From positions 4,631,501-4,695,500 of the forward strand of contig NZ_JACHNB010000001.1 in assembly GCF_014205225.1 (NCBI RefSeq): a stretch of 64,000 bases of DNA, read 5' to 3'. The notes under the pieces are model-generated. The model ran no database searches. It saw only the letters and a program-made list of their open reading frames with translations, and was not told the DNA's origin. Position numbers and translations under genes: made by a program. Shown piece by piece: positions 43,758-52,358 of this stretch (the stretch's first letter is position 1; the number at the start of each line of letters is the position of its first letter). This DNA comes from Actinoplanes octamycinicus (GTDB lineage Bacteria > Actinomycetota > Actinomycetes > Mycobacteriales > Micromonosporaceae).

Positions 43758-45065
43758 ATGACACTTTCCCGACGTGGGCTGCTCGCCGGCGCCCTCGCGA
43801 TGAGCGCTTCGATCGCCCTGGCCGCGTGTGGTGGCGGTGACTCGTCCGACGAGGGCGCCGACGCCAAGACCCTGACCCTCTGGCACTACGAGGGGCCGAC
43901 CAGCGCGATGGGCGTCGCCTGGAACAAGGCGATCGAGATCTTCAAGAGCAAGCATCCGGGCGTCCAGGTGAAGTTCGAGGAGAAGAGCTTCGAGCAGATC
44001 CAGCAGAACGCCCAGATGATCCTGAACTCGGACAGCGCGCCGGACATCCTGGAGTACAACAAGGGCAACGCCACCGCCGGCCTGCTCTCCAAGCAGGGGC
44101 TGCTCACCGACCTGTCCGACGAGGTCACCAAACGCGGCTGGGACAAGAAACTGAGCGGCAGCCTGCAGACCACGGCGAAGTACGACGAAGACGGCATCAT
44201 GGGCAACGGCAAGTTCTTCGGCGTGCCCAACTACGGCGAATACGTCATGGTCTATTACAACAAGGCGCTGTTCGACAAGTACAAGATCGCCGTGCCGACC
44301 TCGCTCGCCGAGTTCACCGCCGCGATGGACACCTTCGTCACGAACAAGGTCACCCCGCTCGCCGTCGGCGGCGCGGAGTACCCGGCCCAGCAGATCTTCT
44401 ACGAGCTGGCGCTCGCCAAGGCCGACCGGGCCTTCGTCGACGACTACCAGCTCTACAAGAACAAGGTCGACTTCACCGGCCCGGTGCTCAGCTATGGCGC
44501 CACCACCTTCGCCGACTGGGTGCGGAAGGGCTACCTCAACAAGGACTCGGCCGGGATCAAGGCCGAGGACATGGGCGTCTCCTGGGAGCAGGGCAAGTTC
44601 CCGATCCTGATCTCCGGCAGCTGGTGGTACGGCCGGTTCGTCAGCGAGGTCAAGAACTTCGACTGGGGCACCTTCCTGTTCCCCGGCAACACCCTGCACC
44701 CCGGCTCCAGCGGCAACCTGTGGGTGGTCCCGGAGAAGAGCAAGGCCAAGAGCCTGGCGTACGACTTCATCGACATCACCATGTCGCCCGAGGTGCAGAA
44801 CCTGCTCGGCAACAGCGGCGGCATCCCGGTCGCGGCCGACCCGGCGGCGATCACCGACGCCCGGAACAAGGAGCTGATCGAGAACTTCACCAAGCTCACC
44901 ACCGGCGACGGCCTGGCGTTCTATCCGGACTGGCCGGCGCCCGGCTACTACGACGTGCTGGTCGCCGGCACCCAGGGCCTGATCAACGGCTCGAAGACCC
45001 CGCAGGCGTTCCTCGACGAGATCGCCAAGCCGTACCAGGAGAACCTGGCCGACCTCGGTAAGTGA
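43758..45065 (+). CDS. Sugar ABC transporter substrate-binding lipoprotein
   Basis: The 435-residue protein has a Tat-like signal (SRRGLLAGALAMS) and lipobox LAAC with the lipidated Cys near residue 24. The rest is a type-1 extracellular solute-binding fold (TLTLWHYEGPTSAMG near the N-terminus, SGSWWYGRF and NLWVVPEKSKAK later), consistent with oligosaccharide capture. No ATPase gene is in this operon; the usual actinobacterial arrangement is a shared MsiK. The start is preceded by GGGAGGACCTCAG. Confidence 0.95.
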   Translation: MTLSRRGLLAGALAMSASIALAACGGGDSSDEGADAKTLTLWHYEGPTSAMGVAWNKAIEIFKSKHPGVQVKFEEKSFEQIQQNAQMILNSDSAPDILEYNKGNATAGLLSKQGLLTDLSDEVTKRGWDKKLSGSLQTTAKYDEDGIMGNGKFFGVPNYGEYVMVYYNKALFDKYKIAVPTSLAEFTAAMDTFVTNKVTPLAVGGAEYPAQQIFYELALAKADRAFVDDYQLYKNKVDFTGPVLSYGATTFADWVRKGYLNKDSAGIKAEDMGVSWEQGKFPILISGSWWYGRFVSEVKNFDWGTFLFPGNTLHPGSSGNLWVVPEKSKAKSLAYDFIDITMSPEVQNLLGNSGGIPVAADPAAITDARNKELIENFTKLTTGDGLAFYPDWPAPGYYDVLVAGTQGLINGSKTPQAFLDEIAKPYQENLADLGK

Positions 45066-45123
45066 TCCATGTCGGGGGCGGCCTTCGTCAGGGGCCGCCC
45101 ACGACGGAGAAAGGTTCCAGGTC

Positions 45124-46005
45124 GTGAAGAATCGCGGATACGCCGTCTTCCTCATCCCCGGCATCGTCGCCTCGACCGCGGTGATCATCGTCCCGCTGGT
45201 GATGACCATCTACATCAGCTTCACCAAGTGGACCGGGATCGGCAGTCCCCGCTGGGTCGGCTTCGACAACTACACCCGGCTCTTCCAGGACGCCACCTTC
45301 TGGGCCTCGTTCGGGCACATCATCCTGCTGATCCTCGCGATGGCGGTGGTGCCCACCTTCGTCGGCCTGGTCCTGGCCGCGCTGCTGTTCGACTACGTCG
45401 CCAAGCGGTTCTCCGACCGGTGGGCCTCGGCGCTGCGCTCCGGCTACTACCTGCCGCAGGTGCTGCCGGTCGCGGTCACCGGCATCATCTGGGGCTGGAT
45501 CCTGCACCCGAGTTACGGCGCGCTGAACCGGATCCTGGAGTCGGCCGGGCTCGGCTCGCTGACCCGCAACTGGCTCGGCGACCCGAGGTACGCGCTGTAC
45601 AGCGTGATGGCCGTGATGATCTGGTTCCAGCTCGGCTACCCGATCGTCATGTTCATGTCCGGCCTGCAGCGCATCGACCCGGAGCTCTACGAGGCGGCCG
45701 ACCTGGACGGCGCGTCCTGGTGGCAGCGGTTCCGGAAGATCACCATCGCGATGATCCGGCCCGAGCTGTACGTCGTGCTGGTGACCACCACCATCGCCTC
45801 GCTCAAGATCTTCGGGCAGATCTTCGTGCTGACCCGGGGCGGCCCGAGCAACGCGACGCTGGTGCCGTCCTACTTCGCCTACAAGAACTTCTTCGAGAAG
45901 GCCCAGGTCGGGTACGGCTCGGCGATCTCCACGGTGCTGACCGTGCTGATCGTCGTGCTGGCCTTCGTCTTCCTGCGCCTGCAGAACCGTGCCGAGCGGA
46001 GCTGA
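45124..46005 (+). CDS. Sugar ABC transporter permease, MalF-like
   Basis: The 293-residue protein has six hydrophobic segments. The EAA loop is ELYEAADLDGASWWQRFRKI. It starts with a GTG 58 bp after the binding-protein gene and pairs with the next gene to form the channel for sugar entry. Confidence 0.95.
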   Translation: MKNRGYAVFLIPGIVASTAVIIVPLVMTIYISFTKWTGIGSPRWVGFDNYTRLFQDATFWASFGHIILLILAMAVVPTFVGLVLAALLFDYVAKRFSDRWASALRSGYYLPQVLPVAVTGIIWGWILHPSYGALNRILESAGLGSLTRNWLGDPRYALYSVMAVMIWFQLGYPIVMFMSGLQRIDPELYEAADLDGASWWQRFRKITIAMIRPELYVVLVTTTIASLKIFGQIFVLTRGGPSNATLVPSYFAYKNFFEKAQVGYGSAISTVLTVLIVVLAFVFLRLQNRAERS

Positions 46006-46011
46006 GCGCCG

Positions 46012-46893
46012 ATGACTGTCACCGCCACTCGCGCGCCGGAGTCCCGTACCGAGGAGAAACCGACGCTCCGGGAGCGGCGGCCGGGCCGCTTCCTCGTCCT
46101 GGCCGGCCTGCTCGTCCTGCTCCTGCTGATGGTCGCGCCGCTGCTCGTGATCGCGGTCAACGCGGTCAAGAGCCCGGCCGAGTACGCCTCGAACGGACCG
46201 CTGTCGCTGCCCGGTCACCTCTACTGGGACGGCATCGTCGACTTCTGGAACCGGGTCGATTTCGGGCTCAAGCTCGGGAACAGCTTCATCACCAGCCTGG
46301 TGGTGGCGGTGCTGGCGGTGATCCTGTCGGTGTTCAACGCCTACGCGCTGGGCATCGGCCGGGTCAGGGGCCGGATCTGGTTCCTGGTCTTCTTCCTGGT
46401 CGCCAACCTGCTGCCACAGGAGGTGCTGGTCTACCCGCTGTACTACCTGTCCAAGCAGCTCGGCCTCTACGACAGCCTGTTCTCGATCATCATCATCTTC
46501 ACCGTCGTCCAGAGCGCCTTCGGCACCTACCTGCTCACCTCGGTCTACGCCGAGTTCCCCAAGGAACTGCTGGAAGCGGCCGCGATCGACGGCGCGGGCA
46601 GATGGCGGGCGCTCTGGCGGGTGGTGGTCCCGGTCAGCCGGCCGACCCTCGCGGTGCTGTTCACCTTCTTCTTCATCTGGACCTGGAACGAGTTCTTCCT
46701 GCCGCTGATCTTCCTGATCTCCAACGACAACCAGACCGTCCCGGTGGCCCTCGGCGTGCTCCAGGGCGACCGGATGATGGACGCCACGACCACCAGCGCC
46801 TCGGCGCTGATCGGCATCATCCCGGCGATGGTCTTCTTCCTGATCTTCCAGCGGACCCTCACGCGCGGCATCGCCGCCGGCGCCATCAAGTAA
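46012..46893 (+). CDS. Sugar ABC transporter permease, MalG-like
   Basis: The 293-residue protein has six hydrophobic segments. Its EAA loop is ELLEAAAIDGAGRWRALWRV. It starts 6 bp after the first permease gene, and the GH31 gene starts 9 bp after it, so all are one operon. Confidence 0.95.
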   Translation: MTVTATRAPESRTEEKPTLRERRPGRFLVLAGLLVLLLLMVAPLLVIAVNAVKSPAEYASNGPLSLPGHLYWDGIVDFWNRVDFGLKLGNSFITSLVVAVLAVILSVFNAYALGIGRVRGRIWFLVFFLVANLLPQEVLVYPLYYLSKQLGLYDSLFSIIIIFTVVQSAFGTYLLTSVYAEFPKELLEAAAIDGAGRWRALWRVVVPVSRPTLAVLFTFFFIWTWNEFFLPLIFLISNDNQTVPVALGVLQGDRMMDATTTSASALIGIIPAMVFFLIFQRTLTRGIAAGAIK

Positions 46894-46902
46894 AGGATCT
46901 TC

Positions 46903-49152
46903 ATGAAGTTCACCGACGGCTATTGGCGTAAGCGTGACGGCCTCACTGTTCTGCACCCCGCGCACCACCTGGACAGTGCCCCGGGGCCGGAGTCGCTGAC
47001 CGTCTATGCCGCCACCAGGCGGATCCAGGATCGCGGCGACACCCTGGACGCTCCGCTGATCACGGTCACCCTCACCGCGCCGATGAACGACGTCATCCGG
47101 GTCACCGTCGAGCACTTCCAGGGTGTCACCCATCGCGGGCCGGACTTCGCCCTGGAGGAGAGCACTGCCGACATCTCGGTCAGCGAGACCTCCTTCACCT
47201 CCGGCGCGCTGACCGCCCGGATCAACAACGGCGACAACTGGGCGCTGGACTTCCTCGCCGACGGCAAGCGGATCACCGGCAGCGGCTGGAAGGGGATGGG
47301 CATCGTCTCCTCGCCCGGCGGCGCCTACGTGCACGAACAGCTCGATCTGGGCGTCGGCGAGGTGGTCTACGGGCTCGGCGAGCGCTTCGGACCGCTGATC
47401 AAGAACGGCCAGAGCATCGACATCTGGAACGAGGACGGCGGCACCAGCTCGGAGCAGTCCTACAAGAACGTCCCGTTCTACTTCACCAACGCCGGCTACG
47501 GCGTCCTCGTCGACCACCCCGGCAAGGTCTCCTTCGAGGTGGCCTCCGAGATGGTCACCCGCACCCAGTTCAGCGTGGCCGGGCAATCGATGTCTTACCT
47601 GGTCATCCACGGTCCGACCCCGGCCGACGTGATCCGCAAGTACACCGCGCTGACCGGGCGGCCGGCGCTGCCCCCGGCCTGGTCCTTCGGGCTCTGGCTG
47701 ACCACCTCGTTCACCACCTCCTACGACGAGGAGACGGTGAACAAGTTCGTCGACGGGATGGCCGACCGGGACCTGCCGCTGAGCGTGTTCCACTTCGACA
47801 CGTTCTGGATGCGCGAGTTCAACTGGTGCGACTTCGAGTGGGACACCCGGATCTTCCCGGACCCGCCGGGCATGCTGAAGCGCCTGGCCGGCAAGGGGCT
47901 CAAGGTCTGCCTCTGGATCAACCCCTACATCGCGCAGCGCTCGCCGCTGTTCGCCGAAGGAAAGGCACAAGGCTTTCTGGTACGCACCGTCGAGGGCGAC
48001 GTCTGGCAGTGGGACCGCTGGCAGGCCGGCATGGCCCTGGTCGACTTCACCAACCCGGACGCCCGGGAGTGGTACGCGGCCAAGCTGCGGGCCCTGGTCG
48101 AGATGGGCGTGGACGCGTTCAAGTCGGACTTCGGCGAGCGGATCCCGGTCGACGGCGTCGTCTGGCACGACGGGTCCGACCCGGAGCGGATGCACAACTA
48201 CTACACGCAGCTCTACAACCAGGTCGTCTTCGACGTGCTGCGGGAGGCGAAGGGCGAGGGCGAGGCGGTGCTGTTCGCCCGCTCGGCCACCGTCGGCGGC
48301 CAGCAGTTCCCGGTGCACTGGGGCGGGGACAACACCGGCACGTTCGAGTCGATGGCGGAGAGTCTGCGCGGCGGGCTGTCGCTGATGTCGTCCGGGTTCG
48401 GTTTCTGGAGCCACGACATCGGCGGCTTCGAGGGGCTGCCCGACCCGGCGGTGTTCAAGCGGTGGGTGGCGTTCGGGCTGCTCTCCTCGCACAGCCGGTT
48501 GCACGGGTCGAAGTCGTACCGGGTGCCGTGGAACTTCGACGAGGAATCGGTCGACGTGCTGCGCTTCTTCACCCACCTCAAGTACCGGCTGATGCCGTAC
48601 CTGTTCGGGGTGGCCCGGGAGGCGCACCTGACCGGCCTGCCGGTGATGCGGCCGATGGTGCTCGGCTTCCCGGACGACCCGGCGGCGACCTACCTGGACC
48701 GGCAGTACCTGCTCGGCGGGGACCTGCTGGTGGCGCCGGTGTTCAGCGCGGCGGGGGAGGTGTCCTGCTACGTCCCGGCCGGCCGGTGGACCCGCTACCT
48801 GACCGGCGAGGTGGTCGAGGGGCCCGGCTGGGTCCGCGAGACGCACGACTTCTTCAGCGTGCCGCTGCTGGTCCGGCCGGGCGCGGTGATCCCGGTCGGC
48901 GCCCGCCAGGACCGCCCGGACTACGACTACCGCGACGGCGTGACGCTGCGCCTGTTCTCGCCGGCCGAGGGCCGCACGGCCGTGGTGGTGCCCGGCCCGG
49001 CCGGCGCCGACACGGTCTTCACGGTGGTCCGCGAGGGCGCCGAGATCCGCGTGGGCCGCAGCGGCGAGGCCCTGCCGTGGCGGGTCCAGCTCGGTACGGC
49101 GATCACCGACCTGGCCGCGGATCAGGACAGCTGCACCCTGACCCTGGGCTAG
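46903..49152 (+). CDS. Cytoplasmic GH31 alpha-xylosidase (YicI-like)
   Basis: The 749-residue enzyme has no signal peptide. The nucleophile region AFKSDFGERIP and the acid/base region VHWGGDNTGTFESMAESL match the YicI alpha-xylosidase motifs (KTDFGERIP; HWGGD...SMAESLRGG). It would release xylose from imported xyloglucan oligosaccharides or isoprimeverose. Placed last in the operon after a sugar importer, it implies uptake followed by internal hydrolysis, with the GH3 enzyme acting outside. Confidence 0.94.
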   Translation: MKFTDGYWRKRDGLTVLHPAHHLDSAPGPESLTVYAATRRIQDRGDTLDAPLITVTLTAPMNDVIRVTVEHFQGVTHRGPDFALEESTADISVSETSFTSGALTARINNGDNWALDFLADGKRITGSGWKGMGIVSSPGGAYVHEQLDLGVGEVVYGLGERFGPLIKNGQSIDIWNEDGGTSSEQSYKNVPFYFTNAGYGVLVDHPGKVSFEVASEMVTRTQFSVAGQSMSYLVIHGPTPADVIRKYTALTGRPALPPAWSFGLWLTTSFTTSYDEETVNKFVDGMADRDLPLSVFHFDTFWMREFNWCDFEWDTRIFPDPPGMLKRLAGKGLKVCLWINPYIAQRSPLFAEGKAQGFLVRTVEGDVWQWDRWQAGMALVDFTNPDAREWYAAKLRALVEMGVDAFKSDFGERIPVDGVVWHDGSDPERMHNYYTQLYNQVVFDVLREAKGEGEAVLFARSATVGGQQFPVHWGGDNTGTFESMAESLRGGLSLMSSGFGFWSHDIGGFEGLPDPAVFKRWVAFGLLSSHSRLHGSKSYRVPWNFDEESVDVLRFFTHLKYRLMPYLFGVAREAHLTGLPVMRPMVLGFPDDPAATYLDRQYLLGGDLLVAPVFSAAGEVSCYVPAGRWTRYLTGEVVEGPGWVRETHDFFSVPLLVRPGAVIPVGARQDRPDYDYRDGVTLRLFSPAEGRTAVVVPGPAGADTVFTVVREGAEIRVGRSGEALPWRVQLGTAITDLAADQDSCTLTLG

Positions 49153-49159
49153 CGCACCG

Positions 49160-49194
49160 GTGACCGGCGGGACCCACCAGGCCCCGCCGGTCAC
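49160..49194. terminator. Bidirectional hairpin between GH31 and NACHT genes
   Basis: A perfect 12-bp stem (49160-49171 with 49183-49194) closes an 11-nt loop between convergent genes. It overlaps the NACHT stop codon by 4 bp. Confidence 0.65.
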
Positions 49195-52100
49195 TCCGGC
49201 CCGCCGCTGATCCGCTCGGTCACCTCGGCGACCAGCGCCTGGTTACCCACCTTCGCGAGGGTCTGCTCCGCGGCGGGGGTGAGGCGGGTGCGCACGAACG
49301 ACCTGGGCGACGTGAAGATCCGCAGCAGCACGTCGGCGATGAGCGTGGGCGATGCCTGGTCGTCCGCGCGGAGGCGGGCCAGGACCAGCGAGCCGTACCG
49401 GATGTAGTCGTCGTCCGTCCAGGTCGGGAAGTCGGCGGCGGCGATGTCGGCACATCTGCGGTAGGCCGCCGGGGTGGGCCGCGTCCACAGATCGAGCAGG
49501 GCGTGCATGGCGGACGGCGCGGCGTCGTCCCACCAGCGCACGAAGGTGTTGACCGCGACGCCCAGCCGGCTGGACAGCGGCTCCAGCGCGTGCTGGACCA
49601 CGTCGTCGCCGACGTCGCAGAGCAGGTTCTTCTCGCGCCGCAGCTGGTCCGGGTGCACGTTGTGATAGGTCGCGGCGTACCCGGACCGCTCCGGGCTGCC
49701 CGGCGGCACCGCGAACGTCCAGTTCGGATCGACGCGTGGTGGCGCGGCCGGCCCGGCCGCGAGGCGGAGCCGGATCTCCCTGTGCTCACCCGTCCAGCAG
49801 CGTTCCAGGTCGATCGCGGCCACCAGGCTGCTCCAGCCCTCGGCGCTCAACTGGGAGCGCCAGAGCAGGGCCTGCGCCTGCCAGACGTCGACCGGGTCCG
49901 GCTGGTCCGGATACAACCGGGTGCCCGGCACCTCCTCCGCGAGGCAGAGCAACAGCAGCAACAGGTTCGCGGCGTACGCCGCGTAGCGGGCCGGCTCACC
50001 GGGGGACCGCGGCCGGTAGTCGCCGAACCGGGGCGTCGGCGGCACCTGATTGACATCCCGGAAGAGCCTGGTCAGCATGGCGCCGAGCAGGCCACGCTCG
50101 GCGGCGTCCGCTGCCGAGACCATCGTCTCCAGGAATTCCAGGATCGGGCCGCGCAGGCTGAGCGGCTGGAACGAGAGCAGGGCGCGCAGCAGGTCGTCGT
50201 CGGCCGGCGACGCGCCGAACGCCATGGTGGACGCCGCCTCCCGGGCCGCCATGTCGCGCAGCACCTGCCAGGTCAGGCCGGCGACGAAGAACTCGCCGAA
50301 GGTGGCGTGCAGGAACTCGTAGGTCTCCAGGCGGGCGTCGTCCCGGGCGGCCCGGGCCCGGTGGATGAAGAAGAAGCGGCCCAGAGTCAGCTCCGCGTCG
50401 CCCAGCGGCGAGCGCAGGTCGGTGGCGATCCGCGTCCGGGACGGACCGAGCAGGGCGGTCAGGTCCGCCTCCAGATCAGTCTCGGTCACCCACAGCGTGG
50501 CGCGGTTGAACATCGCGAACGCCACCACGGACAGCCGGCGCAACTCGCCGGCCACTGCCGCCCGCAACTCGGCATCCGGCAGGCCGGGGCGGTGCTTGAC
50601 GATCTCGCGGACCGCGAAGGTGTGCAGCAGCTGCTCGTAGAGCTGATCGGCGCGGAGGTCGGCGCCGAGGCGCTGCAGCGCGTTGCCGTCCGCGTCGTAG
50701 AGCGCGAGCATGAGCAGCAGCAACGGCTGCGCGGCCAGCTCCCGGTGAGCGAGCACGGTGTCCGCCGCGAGGGGCCGGAGCCGCCGTGCCGTGAAGTTCG
50801 CCGCGTTGCCGCGGTTCCAGATTTGGAGCCAGGCGGCGATCCGCTCGTCGTCGAACGGCTCCAGCCGCAGCGCGACCGTCTCCTCCGGGGCGCGGGCCCG
50901 ATCGGCGACCGCGATCCTGCTGGTCACCAGCACCGCGACCGGCCGGCCCTGGTCGGCCTCACGCTGCTGGAAGCGGGCCACCCGGATCAGGTAGTCGGTC
51001 TGGCTGACGCCGACCGCCTGGAGCAGCTCGTCGAAGCCGTCGAGCAGGATCACCGGCATCGCGTCGCCGGCCGAGCGGGCCAGGGCCGGCCACTCCACCC
51101 GGTCCCCGATGGCCTCCCGGACGGCGCGTTCGATCTGGTCCTGCACGCTGTCGGCGGCGGGCACGTCCCGCAGGATGACCCGGACCGGCAGGAAGTCGGC
51201 GGCCGGCAGCCGGGCGGCCAGGATCCGGGTGAGCACCGACTTGCCGGAGCCCGGCTGGCCGAGCACCAGCAGCGGAGCGCGGACCGCCTGCGGTGCGGTC
51301 AGGTGGCCGATCAGGAACTCCTGCAGGTCGTCGCGGACCGGGAAGTCGGCCCACCAGGACTCTTCGCTGATCTGGGCGGCGGAGGCGACCGGAGCCGCCC
51401 GGAACCGGGGCGGGACGTAGCCCTCACCGAGCTCCGGCACCCGGATGCCGTCCGGCACGTCGCCGGACTCGACGATCTGCCGGTCCAGCTCGGCGCGGTA
51501 GGCCAGGGCCAGGCTCGCCCGGCGCTGGTCCGGCGCCCGGCCGGTGGAGATCGCCTCGAGGGTCTCCTGCAGCCCGGCCAACGCGGTGCGGGTGGCCCGG
51601 TGCTCGCGCTGGCTCGCCCAGCACGCCACCTCGGGGAAGTCGGCGACCAACCGGCGGAACAGCTCCTCGTACCGCTCGACGGCCCGGGCGGGCACCGCGT
51701 CCATGGCCAGGGCGAAGCGGTCCCGCTCGGCGGCGGTCAGCCGCTCCCAGACCGCCAGCCCGGTGATGAACCGGCCGACCGACTCGGCCAGGGCCCGGTA
51801 GTAACCGTCCAGGGCGCGCAGGTAGGACTCCGGGGCGTGCTGCGGCGACGGCAGGATCGCCGCGGCGGCGTCGATCCGGCGCGCCACGGTCAGCACGTGA
51901 TCGGCCGGGTTCACCTCGTCGAAGGTCCCGCTCAGGGCGCCCTGCTCGGCCTTCGTCAGCTGGAGCTCGCCGAACCGGAAGGGCAGCGGGCGCTCCGCCA
52001 TCGCCTCGAAGAACGCGGCGACCACGAGGACCGTGTGCGCCGCCTCCAGCCGCTCGGTGCGGCTGTGCCGGGACAGGCCGGCGCGCCGCTCGGCGAAATC

Positions 52101-52286
52101 CCGCACCAGCTCGTGGCTGAGCCGGACCAGTTCCGCCTTGGCGTCGAAGAGCCCGAGCAGCGCGGGCACGGCCGGGGTGGCGGCCAGCAGCACGCCACCG
52201 ACGACCTTGTCGAGGGCGGCGACGACCTTGCTGTCCTGGCCGCCGAGCAGCCGGACCGCGTCCGAGTAGCCGAGGGAGCGAGCCAT
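49191..52286 (-). CDS. NACHT-domain NTPase A (bacterial NLR-like)
   Basis: The 1031-residue STAND NTPase has an N-terminal helical domain (about 1-100, LGYSDAVRLLGGQDSKVV, with the hydrophobic VGGVLLAATPAVPALLGLF) resembling the actinobacterial NACHT N-terminal helical type. A second helical region runs to about 320. The NACHT core has Walker A LVLGQPGSGKSVL (near 345) and Walker B PVILLDGFDEL (near 412), then YEFLHATFGEFFVA, typical of the winged-helix part, and a C-terminal sensor of about 330 residues. Bacterial NACHT proteins are known to defend against phage. No nuclease domain is visible. A paralog lies 72 bp upstream. Confidence 0.88.
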   Translation of the reverse strand: MARSLGYSDAVRLLGGQDSKVVAALDKVVGGVLLAATPAVPALLGLFDAKAELVRLSHELVRDFAERRAGLSRHSRTERLEAAHTVLVVAAFFEAMAERPLPFRFGELQLTKAEQGALSGTFDEVNPADHVLTVARRIDAAAAILPSPQHAPESYLRALDGYYRALAESVGRFITGLAVWERLTAAERDRFALAMDAVPARAVERYEELFRRLVADFPEVACWASQREHRATRTALAGLQETLEAISTGRAPDQRRASLALAYRAELDRQIVESGDVPDGIRVPELGEGYVPPRFRAAPVASAAQISEESWWADFPVRDDLQEFLIGHLTAPQAVRAPLLVLGQPGSGKSVLTRILAARLPAADFLPVRVILRDVPAADSVQDQIERAVREAIGDRVEWPALARSAGDAMPVILLDGFDELLQAVGVSQTDYLIRVARFQQREADQGRPVAVLVTSRIAVADRARAPEETVALRLEPFDDERIAAWLQIWNRGNAANFTARRLRPLAADTVLAHRELAAQPLLLLMLALYDADGNALQRLGADLRADQLYEQLLHTFAVREIVKHRPGLPDAELRAAVAGELRRLSVVAFAMFNRATLWVTETDLEADLTALLGPSRTRIATDLRSPLGDAELTLGRFFFIHRARAARDDARLETYEFLHATFGEFFVAGLTWQVLRDMAAREAASTMAFGASPADDDLLRALLSFQPLSLRGPILEFLETMVSAADAAERGLLGAMLTRLFRDVNQVPPTPRFGDYRPRSPGEPARYAAYAANLLLLLLCLAEEVPGTRLYPDQPDPVDVWQAQALLWRSQLSAEGWSSLVAAIDLERCWTGEHREIRLRLAAGPAAPPRVDPNWTFAVPPGSPERSGYAATYHNVHPDQLRREKNLLCDVGDDVVQHALEPLSSRLGVAVNTFVRWWDDAAPSAMHALLDLWTRPTPAAYRRCADIAAADFPTWTDDDYIRYGSLVLARLRADDQASPTLIADVLLRIFTSPRSFVRTRLTPAAEQTLAKVGNQALVAEVTERISGGPE

Positions 52287-52321
52287 GCGTCCATGATGGC
52301 CGGACCCGGTGGGCCGGCGCG

Positions 52322-52337
52322 CCCTTCGGACGAAGGG
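52322..52337. terminator. Short hairpin between the NACHT genes
   Basis: CCCTTC-GGAC-GAAGGG can form a 6-bp stem with a tetraloop in the 72-bp spacer downstream of NACHT B. Termination is only suggested. Confidence 0.3.
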
Positions 52338-52358
52338 TTGACCCGGCCGGACGAGCGG

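Noticed and set aside
45088..49194. A 1368-codon minus-strand open frame under the sugar operon
   Set aside because: It is antisense to the permease and GH31 genes and consists of GC-driven His/Arg/Gly/Val-rich sequence.
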